DNA of 64,000 bases, taken from contig CAJBEZ010000071.1 of assembly GCA_903952205.1 (NCBI GenBank), positions 62,001-126,000 of the forward strand. Reading direction: 5' to 3'. Below are positions 42,027 to 52,312 of the stretch, in pieces. Every line of letters starts with the position of its first letter. Position 1 is the first letter of the stretch. The notes under the pieces are model-generated. The model searched no databases. It was not told where the DNA came from and was given only the letters and a program-made list of their open reading frames with translations. Both the position numbers and the translations under genes were made by a program. This stretch comes from an uncultured Desulfomonile sp. (GTDB lineage Bacteria; Desulfobacterota; Desulfomonilia; Desulfomonilales; Desulfomonilaceae).

Positions 42027-43685
42027 GTGGATAAAAGATTTCTCAGAATGTTGCGTCTGAAGCTCATTGTCACGGCGCTGCTCTTGTCGATTGCGCCGCT
42101 TTTGGTTCTGGGAATCACTTACTATCGCCAGTTCAACCAAGCGGCGAGAGACAACGCCATTGAGGCGTTGACCCGGCTTGCAGAGAATAGGAAGAACGTT
42201 TTACAGCGGTTCTTTGATGATCGTATCGCTCAACTAAACAGCATAGCCCAGACACAGCCTTTGCAACGAATCAGAGACGAGTCACAATTAGCGACTTTTC
42301 TCAACATGGTACAGTTGCAGTCGAATGTGTTTCTGGCCCTCGAAGTTATAGATCAGAACGGAGACCGACTGGCCTACGCAGGGACTCAACCGCTACCAAA
42401 CGGCACACTTCGTTATAAGAATGAGGCCTGGTTTCATTTAGTCATGTCGTCCGGGGTCTACATCAGTGACGTTTTCTCAGGCTTTGCCAATGTTCCTCAA
42501 TTGCTGATAAGTGTTACGAAATGGGATGAAAATGGAAGTTGGATTCTACGTGCGGCGATAAGATCGGATATCATTGACGAGATAGTCAGGTCAGGGCATG
42601 TAGGAAATAGAGGTGACGCATTTGTTGTCAATGCCAACAATGTGCTTCAAACAAAGCCTTCTTTTAGCGGTAAAATATTCGGGCATCCGACACCGCCGGA
42701 TTTTTCGTCATCGACTGGCGTAAGGTCTGAGGAGATGATTGAACAGAGCCGGGAATGCCTCTTTGCCGCAGCTCAGCTTACCAACCCCAAATGGGTTCTA
42801 GTCATCAGGCAAGATCTTCCGGAAGCGATGGGCGGCCTTTTCAAAGGTACCCATTTGCAAATTCCCATCGTTATTTCTATTAGTTTGTTGGTGGTTATCT
42901 CTGCAATTATGCTAAACCTTTACATCACGAATGACGTGGCTCGTGTGTTGCAACAAGTTTCTAAGATTCAAGACCCAATAATCCAGTCGAGTAAGATGGC
43001 TGCTCTAGGGAAGATGGCTGCAGGAATAGCCCATGAGATAAACAATCCTCTAGCGATAATCGGTGAAAAAGCAGGATGGATGAAGGACCTCCTTGATGAA
43101 GAAGACGTTTCAAACAGTGAAAACTTTCAAGAGCTTCAGGAATGCGTCAACAAAATACGTGACCAAATAGACCGTTGTAGAACCGTTACCCACCATTTGT
43201 TGCAATTTGGACGCCGAATCGCCCCGATACAGGAATCGATCGACATAAACCAGATTCTGTCTGACACTATCATCTTGTTTAGGAGTGAAGCGTCTTTTAG
43301 AGGTATTGAGATCAACACCAATTACGAGGAACTACTCCCTCGTATCACCACAGATCCGACGCAACTTCAGCAGGTATTTCTCAATATTATTGACAACTCC
43401 ATCGACGCAATTGGTAAGTCTGGAACTATAGGAATTAAGACAAGTGTTACATCGGGCGCAAACAGTGAAATCATGATTGAGATCTCGGATAATGGCCCCG
43501 GCATACCTAAGCATCTCTTGGGACGGATTTTTGATCCATTTGTCACCACCAAGAAAAGCGATGAAGCGACAGGATTGGGCCTATCAATCAGTTATGGCAT
43601 CGTTGAGAAACTTGGAGGACATATCGAGGTTGCAACAGAAGAAAACAACGGCGTAACTTTCACAATTCGCTTGCCTTTAATGTAA
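42027..43685 (+). CDS. dCache-type sensor histidine kinase
   Basis: A 552-residue membrane kinase. Spans at about 11-33 (LIVTALLLSIAPLLVLGITYY) and 275-298 enclose a dCache-like periplasmic sensor with LRYKNEAWFHLVMSSGVYISDVFSGF, a typical Cache strand motif. The cytoplasmic part lacks a clear HAMP; HisKA has H-box AAGIAHEINNPLAII, and HATPase_c shows NIIDNSIDAI, DNGPGIP and ATGLGLSIS. GTG start with AGAGGAT upstream. It is paralogous to the next kinase (same H-box type and EKAGWMKDLL helix). Confidence 0.92.
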   Translation: MDKRFLRMLRLKLIVTALLLSIAPLLVLGITYYRQFNQAARDNAIEALTRLAENRKNVLQRFFDDRIAQLNSIAQTQPLQRIRDESQLATFLNMVQLQSNVFLALEVIDQNGDRLAYAGTQPLPNGTLRYKNEAWFHLVMSSGVYISDVFSGFANVPQLLISVTKWDENGSWILRAAIRSDIIDEIVRSGHVGNRGDAFVVNANNVLQTKPSFSGKIFGHPTPPDFSSSTGVRSEEMIEQSRECLFAAAQLTNPKWVLVIRQDLPEAMGGLFKGTHLQIPIVISISLLVVISAIMLNLYITNDVARVLQQVSKIQDPIIQSSKMAALGKMAAGIAHEINNPLAIIGEKAGWMKDLLDEEDVSNSENFQELQECVNKIRDQIDRCRTVTHHLLQFGRRIAPIQESIDINQILSDTIILFRSEASFRGIEINTNYEELLPRITTDPTQLQQVFLNIIDNSIDAIGKSGTIGIKTSVTSGANSEIMIEISDNGPGIPKHLLGRIFDPFVTTKKSDEATGLGLSISYGIVEKLGGHIEVATEENNGVTFTIRLPLM

Positions 43686-43739
43686 TGCTTAGAGTGACAT
43701 AAATGCTGAAAGAAATATCATGTCATTAGGTTTTTAATA

Positions 43740-45443
43740 ATGTTCAATCCCAAAATAAGCAGTTCGTATTACAGTTCATTGACGAGAAACATTGTATTGA
43801 TAATTGTCGGTGTGTCAGTCATCCCATTGATTTTAATCACACTCACTTTCCGGCATTATTCGATAATATCTTTCAAGAACAATATCGAAAAACATTATAA
43901 ATTGCTTAGCCAGAAGCATAGGGAAAACATAGACGGTTTTCTGAATCAGCAATTGACCAACATCTCATTGTTAAAGAACTGCGCAGGCTTTGAACAGCTT
44001 GCGAATGACGAATTCCTTAAAGATAAGCTAAAATGCCTACAGGAAAATTCTAATGACGCCGTGGTGGACTTGGGGGTCATAAATGATCAAGGCGTGCAAA
44101 TCCATTATGCCGGGCCATATCATCTGAAGAATACCAACTACGGCCAAACTCTATGGTTCAAAGAAGCTTTGGAGAAGCCTAGCTTTATTAGCGATGTGTT
44201 TCAGGGATTTCGAGACACCCCTCACTTCATAGTCACCGTGAGTGGAGAGCGCAATGGATCGAAGTGGCTTTTGAAAGCTACAGTTGACTTTGACAAATTC
44301 AATTCTCTTGTCGAAAACATTCGGATTGGAGAAACCGGATCGGCCTTCATACTGAACCGGAAGGGCGAATTCCAAACAAAACCTCAGGCAAAAGCTCCTA
44401 ATTACAAGGGGCCCTATATCCGTTTCCTCTCGTCTGAAGCTCTCCTTGCTCAAGAGGACACGGTAGTTGAGTATTCTGAAGCGTTTGGGACTGGTCATAT
44501 CCTTGTAATGTCAAGATTGAAGGGTGGCGATTGGGCGCTTGCGTTTGAACAAACAGAACCTGACGCTTACAAGGGGCTCTATTCAATCCGCACTGTAACT
44601 GTACTGATTTTCTTCATAGGGGTCGCCGTGATTTTTATCGTTGCGGTGGTCCTGTCCAGGAGACTTGTGTCTCGGATGAGGCAAGCCGATCTAGAAAAAG
44701 AGATGATGAATGAAAAGGTTATCGAGGCCGGCAAGTTGGCTTCAGTTGGAGAACTTGCAGCGGGGATCGCACACGAGATTAATAACCCGGTTGCTGTGAT
44801 GGTTCAAGAGGCGGGATGGATCCAGGACATCATTGATGACTCCGAACGTGGATCAATACCTATGGTGGAAGAATTTGAGGAGTCGGTGAACAAGATAAAG
44901 GCCCAGGGCGCTCGTTGCAAACAAATAACCCATAAACTCTTGAGTTTTGCGAGGAAAACCGACCCTATTCCTAAAAGAGTCAATATAAATGATGTAGTGC
45001 AAGAATCTATAGCCTTGTGTGAACATAGGGTCCCATCCGGGTCCAACATTATTCGAGCCGAGTTTGCAGAGGGTTTGCCGCCCGTTCGTCTTTCCCCCTC
45101 AGAGGCTCAACAGATTTTCGTGAACTTGATAAATAATGCTCTCGATGAGCTAGAATTCAAAGGCGGTTTACTCAAGATAACTACAAGGCTGGAGGGTGAT
45201 CAACTTGTGGTGGATGTCTCCGACAACGGGCCGGGGATACCGGATCATATCCTGCCACGAATATTTGATCCTTTTTTCACTACCAAACCTGTTGGAAGAG
45301 GTACAGGGTTGGGGCTTTCCATCTGTTACGGAATGGTAAAGAAATGGGGTGGGGTCATAACGGTGAATACGGCCAAAGGTATCGGAACAACTTTTCATGT
45401 AAAATTTCCGGTGTCCAAAGTAATCGAGAAAAAGGCGAATTGA
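43740..45443 (+). CDS. dCache-type sensor histidine kinase (tandem paralogue)
   Basis: A 567-residue membrane kinase with the same plan as its upstream neighbour: span near 15-37, periplasmic dCache region (YGQTLWFKEALEKPSFISDVFQGF), span near 285-307 (TVTVLIFFIGVAVIFIVAVV), H-box AAGIAHEINNPVAVM, EAGWIQDII helix, HATPase_c with NLINNALDEL, DNGPGIP and GTGLGLS. The 54-nt spacing and shared layout indicate tandem duplication followed by divergence of the sensor. One receiver (41659) serves both unless another regulator exists elsewhere. Confidence 0.92.
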   Translation: MFNPKISSSYYSSLTRNIVLIIVGVSVIPLILITLTFRHYSIISFKNNIEKHYKLLSQKHRENIDGFLNQQLTNISLLKNCAGFEQLANDEFLKDKLKCLQENSNDAVVDLGVINDQGVQIHYAGPYHLKNTNYGQTLWFKEALEKPSFISDVFQGFRDTPHFIVTVSGERNGSKWLLKATVDFDKFNSLVENIRIGETGSAFILNRKGEFQTKPQAKAPNYKGPYIRFLSSEALLAQEDTVVEYSEAFGTGHILVMSRLKGGDWALAFEQTEPDAYKGLYSIRTVTVLIFFIGVAVIFIVAVVLSRRLVSRMRQADLEKEMMNEKVIEAGKLASVGELAAGIAHEINNPVAVMVQEAGWIQDIIDDSERGSIPMVEEFEESVNKIKAQGARCKQITHKLLSFARKTDPIPKRVNINDVVQESIALCEHRVPSGSNIIRAEFAEGLPPVRLSPSEAQQIFVNLINNALDELEFKGGLLKITTRLEGDQLVVDVSDNGPGIPDHILPRIFDPFFTTKPVGRGTGLGLSICYGMVKKWGGVITVNTAKGIGTTFHVKFPVSKVIEKKAN

Positions 45444-45723
45444 GCTTGTGGCAGACCGGAGTGGGGAATCTATGGGCATGTAAAACGCCATTTTGCCTAA
45501 GTTTAGGGTTTTGTGAGACAGCGCTGAGTCTTATATTCGCGACAGTTTTCTTTTGGAAACTTTCTTCTTTTTCATCCACCTAAATCCTGCTATTATGATT
45601 TATTATTTCCGACGCCTATTGCGGCAGTTTGAGTATCCCGGCGCTTAACGCACAGGTTTTCATACCATGGCCTAGGCAATTTCAGTCGTCAGGGAAGGCT
45701 CATCAGGAGCAATTACGTAGAAA

Positions 45724-46956
45724 ATGACGGACGTTTATCTCCTAGCTCTGGGCATTTTTGCCGGGGCCTACATGGCATGGAACATCGGCGCAAACGATGT
45801 CGCTAATTCCATGGCTTCCTCAGTAGGCGCCAAGGCTATAACTCTTCGTCAAGCCCTTGTACTCGCCACAATTCTCACTTTTCTCGGTTCAAGCCTCGTT
45901 GGCTCACATGTTGCTCAGACTATCAGAAAGGGTATAGTCTATTCTGAAATCATAGGAGATCCCAAGATCGTTCTCTTGGGGTTGCTTGCGGCGCTTCTTT
46001 CAGCGTCTCTTTGGGTATGCCTGGCCACTTACCAAAACCTACCTGTTTCCACTACTCATTCTATCGTCGGGGCCATGATAGGTTTCGGTGTCGTCGCGGG
46101 GGGACTTTCCGCTGTGAACTGGAAACAGGTTCTTTTCATAGTCTTGTCCTGGGTTCTGTCTCCTGTGTTGACCGCCAGCGCGGCTTTCCTGATATTTCGC
46201 TTCATAGACAGGACGGTGCTTTCCCGTATGGATTCTTCGGGAGGTCTCGTAAGAACCACACCCATACTAATCGCCTCCACCTTATGCGTTATGAGCCTTT
46301 CCTTGTTTCTTGACACTCCGCTAGGAACTAAACTTCATTTGAGTGTTCCCGGAGCATTTGCAGCGTCGGCCGGCGTAGGCCTCGCCAGCTATTTGACCTG
46401 TGTGTTCGTAATAGCTCGGTTACTCAGCGAACGACAGGAAGCTTTTAAATCTGGTAACGACATTTTTCGGTATCTCCAGATCATGACAGCCTGTTACGTG
46501 GCTTTCGGAAGTGGGGCAAACGATGTGGCCAACGCAATGGGGCCGCTCGCCGGGGTTTATTTCATTTACTCCACTGGAACCACAGCCGAAACATCGCCCA
46601 TCCCTGTGGGAATGCTGGCTTTTGGAGGCGCTATGATTTGCGTCGGCATTTGCACGTGGGGCTACAGAGTTATAGAAACAGTTGGTTCAAAAATCACGGA
46701 ACTTGATAACATCAGGGGCTTTACTGTTGAATTCTCAGCGGCCACCATGATTCTCGTGGCTTCAATGTTGGGCTTGCCGGTCTCCACTACTCACGCCGCT
46801 GTTGGGGCCTACATAGGAGTCGGATTGGCCCGGGGCCTTGCCGCCCTCGATCTCGGCGTATTATGGAAAATTATGCTTTACTGGGTAATCACCGTGCCCG
46901 TCTCCGCGGTCACGTGCGCTATCATATACTTGTTGCTCTCCTTAATATTCATGTGA
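45724..46956 (+). CDS. pit: PiT-family inorganic phosphate permease (copy 2)
   Basis: A 410-residue PiT permease. Both inverted signatures are canonical: NIGANDVANSMASSVGAKAI (residues 20-39) and GSGANDVANAMGPLAG (about 259-274), with repeated PVSTTH motifs after each (LPVSTTHSIVGA and LPVSTTHAAVGA). About ten to eleven spans. It belongs to a different PiT branch from the copy at 76-1125 (GANDVAN versus GFHDGGN). DUF47 follows after 9 nt. Phosphate/cation symport is inferred from the family. Confidence 0.93.
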   Translation: MTDVYLLALGIFAGAYMAWNIGANDVANSMASSVGAKAITLRQALVLATILTFLGSSLVGSHVAQTIRKGIVYSEIIGDPKIVLLGLLAALLSASLWVCLATYQNLPVSTTHSIVGAMIGFGVVAGGLSAVNWKQVLFIVLSWVLSPVLTASAAFLIFRFIDRTVLSRMDSSGGLVRTTPILIASTLCVMSLSLFLDTPLGTKLHLSVPGAFAASAGVGLASYLTCVFVIARLLSERQEAFKSGNDIFRYLQIMTACYVAFGSGANDVANAMGPLAGVYFIYSTGTTAETSPIPVGMLAFGGAMICVGICTWGYRVIETVGSKITELDNIRGFTVEFSAATMILVASMLGLPVSTTHAAVGAYIGVGLARGLAALDLGVLWKIMLYWVITVPVSAVTCAIIYLLLSLIFM

Positions 46957-46965
46957 AGGTGATTT

Positions 46966-47634
46966 ATGAGAAATCCGCTTACTTCTCTGTTTAGAGTTTC
47001 CCCCTTCGAGAACACATTCAAGCACTCGGTAAGAGTAGCGCAGTGTGGACCGCTCTTTGTAACAGCGGTACAAAGTTACTTCGGCGGAGACAGGGACACA
47101 TTTGAGATCCGCAAGGATGAAATAAGGGACCTTGAAGCAGAGGCCGACAGAATCAAGAGGAACATCAGAGCCCACCTTCCGGCTTCACTACTTATGCCGG
47201 TAGACAAGTCGGTCTTCTTCGCGTTTCTGCGGGAAGCTGATAAGGTGGTGGACTGCATAAAAAACTCTCTGTACTGGATGTCATATTACCATCTGGTCCT
47301 GCCGGAATATATACAAAAAGATTATATTACCTTAGCCAAGGAAGTCGGCGATTATCTAGGACTATTGCCCGAAATGGTCCTTAGGGCTCACTCTTATTTC
47401 AACAGCCGGGCAGAGAAAGACAGACAGTTGGTTAAAGACATCATCAGGGAAATACGTTGGAGAGAAAAAGAGTCAGATGATCTCGAAAAGACTATTCTTA
47501 TAAGATTATGCGCAGATGAATCCGTAGATCCCAGGACATTTTTCCTTACGTGCAAACTGGTGGAAACCACGGGAGACATCGCTGATCACCTTGAGAACTC
47601 CTCCGACATGATGCGGGCGATGATAGCCAGATAA
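46966..47634 (+). CDS. DUF47 / PhoU-like Pit accessory protein (copy 2)
   Basis: A 222-residue all-helical protein of the DUF47/TIGR00153 family. LEAEADRIKRNIRAHL near residue 50 and LREADKVVDCIKN near residue 87 are the repeated E-x-x-x-D-type helix motifs; it ends with VETTGDIADHLENSSDMMRAM. Its start lies 9 nt after the PiT stop. Sequence identity with copy 1 is low by eye, so the two pairs are old paralogues or separate acquisitions rather than a recent duplication. Confidence 0.88.
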   Translation: MRNPLTSLFRVSPFENTFKHSVRVAQCGPLFVTAVQSYFGGDRDTFEIRKDEIRDLEAEADRIKRNIRAHLPASLLMPVDKSVFFAFLREADKVVDCIKNSLYWMSYYHLVLPEYIQKDYITLAKEVGDYLGLLPEMVLRAHSYFNSRAEKDRQLVKDIIREIRWREKESDDLEKTILIRLCADESVDPRTFFLTCKLVETTGDIADHLENSSDMMRAMIAR

Positions 47635-47751
47635 ACGCTTAACCCATGTTTCTCCGATATTGACCTCTTTTAGAAATCTTCAATTCTTGCTGAAGTGTAG
47701 CGGACAGGCTCCACCAAATCCCGCCGGGTTTCGATTATGTTCCCTAACGGT

Positions 47752-50424
47752 TCACTGGTTGTTTTTTGCGGTCTGACCATGTGTGGACTCGTCCAGGACC
47801 TCACGAACCATTTTTAGAAATTGGCTCGTATTGTATGGTTTCTCAACGAATCCTTTTACATTGCAAGCTGGAACACCTTCAGACGGTCCATTGGCTAGAT
47901 AACCGCTGGCTATAAGAATTTTGGCTTGAGGGTTGAGCCTAAGTATCTCAGCCGAACATCGTTTGCCATCTATTTCCGGCATGATAGAATCCAAGATTAC
48001 CAGAGAAATACTATCCCCTCGACTTTGGAATATTTTCAACGCCTCTTTGCCGTTAACGGCCGTGATGACATCGTACCCGTAACTTTCAAGAAGTTCTTTG
48101 GTGAGGTCCAGCACGCTGTTGTCATCGTCCGCCAAAAGAATGGTCTCCGTTCCACCTGAAATATCCGTCTCTGTTGATGGAGATTCTAAATCATTCGCCG
48201 AACTGACTGCAGGAAGATAAATCTTGAAGCTCGTCCCCATTTCAGGCTCACTGTAACAGACTATGTAGCCTTGATGAAGCTTAACTATGCCATACACAGT
48301 CGCGAGCCCAAGACCTGTACCTTTGCCAGCTTCTTTGGTAGTAAAGAACGGCTCGAAGATGTGGGCCAGAGTTTCCTTATCCATACCGTGACCGGTGTCT
48401 GAAACAGCCAATAACACATAACGCCCGGCCTTGGCGCCAAGGTTCCGGCGACAATATTCCTGGTCCAGTTCAACGTTGTTGGTTGTGATGGTCAATGTCC
48501 CACCATTCGGCATGGCGTCTCTAGCGTTCACGGCAAGGTTCATAAGAATCTGTCCTACCTGTGATGAGTCGGCTTGGGCTGATTCCAGGTCTCCGTTTAG
48601 ATGTAAATCGATCTTTATGGTCTTTGGAATGGTCCTGGATATAAGGGCCTGGAACTGGAGTATCTCCTGATTCAAGTTTAGAGGACAAAGCCTCGGTTCA
48701 ACCTTTCTGCTAAAAGTGAGCAGGCTCTTTACAAGATCCGCCCCTCGTTTGCCGGCCTGATATATCTGCTGAATACCGGCATAGTCAGCTTCTCCTTCTT
48801 TTTTCCGTTTGAGCATAATCTCAGAGCGGCCTAACACTACCTGGAGCAGGTTGTTGAAGTCGTGGGCTATGCCCCCGGCCAAAGTGCCAATACCCTCCAT
48901 TTTTTGCGCCCAGAAAAGTTGTTGTTGAAGTTCGATCTCTACGGTTCTGTCCCTTTTTACAGCCACATAGTTGACAATCCTGCCTGTACGGTCTTTAACA
49001 GGTGAGATTACGGCGTCCTCCCTGTATAGCGTTCCGTCTTTCTTCCTGTTTACGAGTTGGCCTTTCCAGGCCTCTCCATTTTCAATAGTTCCCCAAAGTT
49101 CTCTGTAGAATGCCTGGTCATGGTGGCCACTCTGCAATATCCGCGAGTTCTGACCTATGGCTTCATCTTTAGTATAGCCAGTGATCCCTTCAAACGCCGG
49201 GTTAACATATTCTATGTTTCCTAAGCCATCTGTTATCATTATGCCTTCTGCCGCTTGCTCAACCGCAGTGGTTAAGAGTCTCTGTGTTTCTTCGGTGCGT
49301 TGCCTCTGGTCGATTTCCATTTGAAGTCTCGAGTTCGTTTCAGCAAGTTCCGCCGTCCTTTCTTTGACCCGAATGTCGAGCGTGTCCCGAGCTTCCTCGA
49401 GTTGCCCGTAGATTTTGGATTGCTCCTTCAGGCCCTTGAAAATGACAGCCGCCATTATTGCCAGCCCGCCTATCAAAGCCGCAAAAACCATTCCCCACAA
49501 CGATCCCGAATGTTCACCGAGATATTTTGAAATTGGGGCGACGCTCACCAGGTGAAAGGGAGAAATGGGGATCTTTCCTCCGGAAATCAACAAAGGCTTA
49601 GACGCCGGCTCAAGCAGGTGATCATAAGTCTCAATTACCGGGGATCCCTCCAGTAACGATGGCAAAACTCCAAGAAGTTCTAGAACAGTCTTTCCAAGGA
49701 GTTCCTGGGGACCAACCACCAAAATGCCTCGAGAATCAGCAACACCGTGAAATTCATTACTCTTGGGAGTGGATTGTCGCTCTATCTGAGCCTGGATGGT
49801 CCCCGTGTCCAGCCTCATTAGCAAATAGCCCTTTACCTGATCCTTGTGAATGAACTTCTGGAAAGTGAATATCGCCAGATCCGATCCGGTTTCCATAACA
49901 CCCAATGTCGGTATAGGTTCGGAACTTTTTAGGATTGTTTCCAGTTGCTTTATGTCTATCCATCTTGAATTTGACGAAGACTTGGTTTCAGCGACAACTC
50001 GCATCTCCTTCGCATCAATAAAGGTAATCTGTTGAAAGACAGCAAGATCCCTGGAGCGGACGCTCCTCTGAAACCTTTCGAACTCATCCCGCATTTCGGC
50101 CACAGCGACCGCCAGCCCATATTCCATAGACATCCCGAGCGCTTTGTTATGATAATAAGCATGAAGGGCCCGGCTATTCAGCAGCGTTTCCGTATCGCTG
50201 ATTCGTTTCTCAAAATACTCATCGAGAATCGAAAGGTGAGTCTTGCTGTGATTCGCGAAGGACTGACGACTGGCCTCGGCAAGTGAACTCGAGGTGTTAT
50301 ATACCCTGATCAAAAGATAGGCCAGGAAACAGACCAGAATAGACAGCATTACACCCAGAAGCCAGTATAGCTTCACAAACCTTCGGGGATTTGTCTCCAG
50401 GGTTTTTCTTGATTGAGCCATCAA
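47752..50424 (-). CDS. Membrane hybrid histidine kinase (dCache, PAS, REC) paired with a binding protein
   Basis: An 890-residue kinase. Spans near 20-43 ([18 protein letters not shown]) and 310-332 enclose a dCache-type periplasmic domain. Then a coiled coil, a PAS domain (about 385-500, [34 protein letters not shown]), H-box [12 protein letters not shown], HATPase_c with [17 protein letters not shown] and GTGLGLA, and a C-terminal receiver (TILLADDD, phosphoacceptor in [12 protein letters not shown]). It starts 15 nt after a periplasmic solute-binding protein gene, so the binding protein may present a ligand to its periplasmic domain (inference). Confidence 0.92.
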   Translation of the reverse strand: MMAQSRKTLETNPRRFVKLYWLLGVMLSILVCFLAYLLIRVYNTSSSLAEASRQSFANHSKTHLSILDEYFEKRISDTETLLNSRALHAYYHNKALGMSMEYGLAVAVAEMRDEFERFQRSVRSRDLAVFQQITFIDAKEMRVVAETKSSSNSRWIDIKQLETILKSSEPIPTLGVMETGSDLAIFTFQKFIHKDQVKGYLLMRLDTGTIQAQIERQSTPKSNEFHGVADSRGILVVGPQELLGKTVLELLGVLPSLLEGSPVIETYDHLLEPASKPLLISGGKIPISPFHLVSVAPISKYLGEHSGSLWGMVFAALIGGLAIMAAVIFKGLKEQSKIYGQLEEARDTLDIRVKERTAELAETNSRLQMEIDQRQRTEETQRLLTTAVEQAAEGIMITDGLGNIEYVNPAFEGITGYTKDEAIGQNSRILQSGHHDQAFYRELWGTIENGEAWKGQLVNRKKDGTLYREDAVISPVKDRTGRIVNYVAVKRDRTVEIELQQQLFWAQKMEGIGTLAGGIAHDFNNLLQVVLGRSEIMLKRKKEGEADYAGIQQIYQAGKRGADLVKSLLTFSRKVEPRLCPLNLNQEILQFQALISRTIPKTIKIDLHLNGDLESAQADSSQVGQILMNLAVNARDAMPNGGTLTITTNNVELDQEYCRRNLGAKAGRYVLLAVSDTGHGMDKETLAHIFEPFFTTKEAGKGTGLGLATVYGIVKLHQGYIVCYSEPEMGTSFKIYLPAVSSANDLESPSTETDISGGTETILLADDDNSVLDLTKELLESYGYDVITAVNGKEALKIFQSRGDSISLVILDSIMPEIDGKRCSAEILRLNPQAKILIASGYLANGPSEGVPACNVKGFVEKPYNTSQFLKMVREVLDESTHGQTAKNNQ

Positions 50425-50439
50425 TCCACCGGCCGCGAG

Positions 50440-51309
50440 CTACCTTCCTGCGTTAGGAAAATAATTTGTGGTTAAAGGATAATATTTAATGATCAATTCT
50501 CTGAGAGTGCCATTGTCTCTTAGTTTTTTCAAGAAATTATTAAAGGATTCCAACAAGTTTGGAGAATCTTTCGAAATGCCGAAAGCCATGAATTGTTGCT
50601 CGGTAATGGCGCCAATGACTTTTACCTTTGCAGGATATTTCGACAAAGCCAAAAGAGCGTCTGGAGCGTCCTGGAGGACCAGTTCGCAATCTCCCTTGAC
50701 AATCGCAGCGGGTAGGTCGTTAAGCTGCAGCCCCTCTTTATATATGGAGGAGCACTCTTGCAAGTTGTAAAGATCCGGATCCAGGCATGTCTCTCGAATG
50801 CCCAGAATCTCTCGCCCAACTAAAAGATCCTTCGTCAGGACCACATCTTTTTGATGATCGCCACTTGGAGCTATGGGGTTGAGGACCGAATCAGCCCTCG
50901 CTAGCACCCAAATGGCCGTGGGAAAATACGGGTCCGAAAAAAGAATTACTTTCCGGCGCCACGGCAAGACAGTTAACCCGTTCCCGACAATATCCCCTTT
51001 CACCTGGGTTTCCCCAACGATTTCCACCTCATCACCTTTGGGGATGATTCTTTTGCCGGAGAGGTCACCAATTACGGTTTCCCAGGAAGTTGGAACGTGT
51101 TCATATCGGACCCCAAGCTCGGATGAGAACATCTTGAGTATTTCCACGTCCAAGCCATCGCCATCGCCTGTCACAAAATTGGAATAAGGGACTCCCAGGT
51201 GCCTCAAGACCGCGGATTCCTTGATTTCGCGCAGGTCCGCATATATCTCCGGAGTGGCGAGCCATCCCATGACCAGCGTCATTATTGCGGTTAAAACGAT
51301 CTTGAACAT
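50440..51309 (-). CDS. Periplasmic solute-binding protein, family 3
   Basis: A 289-residue exported protein (signal MFKIVLTAIMTLVMGWLATPEIYA). The mature part has the type II periplasmic-binding fold of amino-acid-type binding proteins: LRHLGVPYSNFVTGDGDGLDVEILKMFSSELG, and later PAAIVKGDCELVLQDAPDALLAL, then GISKDSPNLLESFNNFLKKLRDNGTLRELIIKYYP is the usual C-terminus (quoted segments are split in the sequence by short loops). No ABC permease or ATPase is nearby; instead it is directly followed by a hybrid kinase, which points to a sensing rather than an uptake role. Confidence 0.88.
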   Translation of the reverse strand: MFKIVLTAIMTLVMGWLATPEIYADLREIKESAVLRHLGVPYSNFVTGDGDGLDVEILKMFSSELGVRYEHVPTSWETVIGDLSGKRIIPKGDEVEIVGETQVKGDIVGNGLTVLPWRRKVILFSDPYFPTAIWVLARADSVLNPIAPSGDHQKDVVLTKDLLVGREILGIRETCLDPDLYNLQECSSIYKEGLQLNDLPAAIVKGDCELVLQDAPDALLALSKYPAKVKVIGAITEQQFMAFGISKDSPNLLESFNNFLKKLRDNGTLRELIIKYYPLTTNYFPNAGR

Positions 51310-51827
51310 AACTGCCTACCTCCCAAGGGAGAACGTCATTTCGGTAAGAGCCAAGATAGATCTTTTCCCTGTATGTATTTAACCCGCCTATGATATCAAC
51401 GATAATGGTCCGCCACAGGGATTCAATGAGACTCATCTCGGAAATTGCGCCACACGCTTCCACCTTTCTTACACCAAGAGCGGATTCGTTTCATGGGGCC
51501 AACCGTTTCATTTTTAGGCGTTGGCGAATCTCCTGACTCACAAATAACACAAAGCCACACCAAATCACATTGTTTGTTCTGGAAGCATGATCATCGCGCA
51601 GGCTGACACCATTTTGAGTCTGAATAAGTCAATTATATATAAACTAGGATATATATATTATATTACATGTTACTAAATTAGTTTATTCGAGTTAAATATT
51701 AATTTATATATACAACATGTTATTTTAACAATTAATTATTGAAATTTATTTGAGTTAATGATAGGACGCAACATGGTTTAGGGGAAAACCCATTCTTCTA
51801 CACGACAATTCGTCTCAGGGACTTAAG
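51310..51827. other. AT-rich intergenic region
   Basis: A 518-base gap between divergent genes. From about 51615 to 51765 it is very AT-rich, with runs such as ATATATAAAC and ATATATATTATA, and a repeated ACATGTTA (51665-51672 and 51715-51722, 50 bp apart). Such composition could mark curved DNA, a nucleoid-protein site or the promoter of the genes to the right. No gene seen. Confidence 0.5.
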
Positions 51828-52181
51828 ATGAACGTGATTAAGGCATTTGAATTCAACAACGCCTGTTTCACTTTGCCCGCCTATGATGGGAGTCACAAGG
51901 GCAACGTGGACGCATGGATGAAAGTGGTGGATCACATAAGGTGGCGATCGCCTTCAATCTACAAGCCGCTTCTACGGAGAGTTCAGCGTTTCAATGAAGG
52001 TAAGACGGATGAAATGGACGTTGTGTCTACACTGCTGCAGGGGAATTTTCAATTCGACGTTCATGTAATCTGGCGCCATGCGGCGGCTACGCTTCACATG
52101 TTTTGCATGGTTTCAGCAGACCGGAGTTGTTCAGGGATTCCGGCTCAACCTGCCCAGGTTAAGGAGCGACTATGCAATTAG
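51828..52181 (+). CDS. Small hypothetical protein upstream of the Sel1-AAA gene
   Basis: A 117-codon frame with an AGGGA sequence 7 nt before the ATG. The product (MNVIKAFEFNNACFTLPAYD at the start; VWRH-like segment HVIWRHAAATLHMFCMVS later) has no signal peptide or motif that I recognise. It may be a real small protein; codon use looks ordinary but not decisive. It ends 131 nt before the large Sel1-AAA gene on the same strand and could share its transcript. Confidence 0.4.
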   Translation: MNVIKAFEFNNACFTLPAYDGSHKGNVDAWMKVVDHIRWRSPSIYKPLLRRVQRFNEGKTDEMDVVSTLLQGNFQFDVHVIWRHAAATLHMFCMVSADRSCSGIPAQPAQVKERLCN

Positions 52182-52312
52182 ATAAACCGCATGTAGGAAG
52201 CGCGGAAATTTCATCTGGAACTTTTCCTTGAGATGGTTCAATTACTTGGTTCGAATTAGGGCGACTTATAATTAACGACATTACGATTACAACATCGGAG
52301 CGGGATTCTCGG

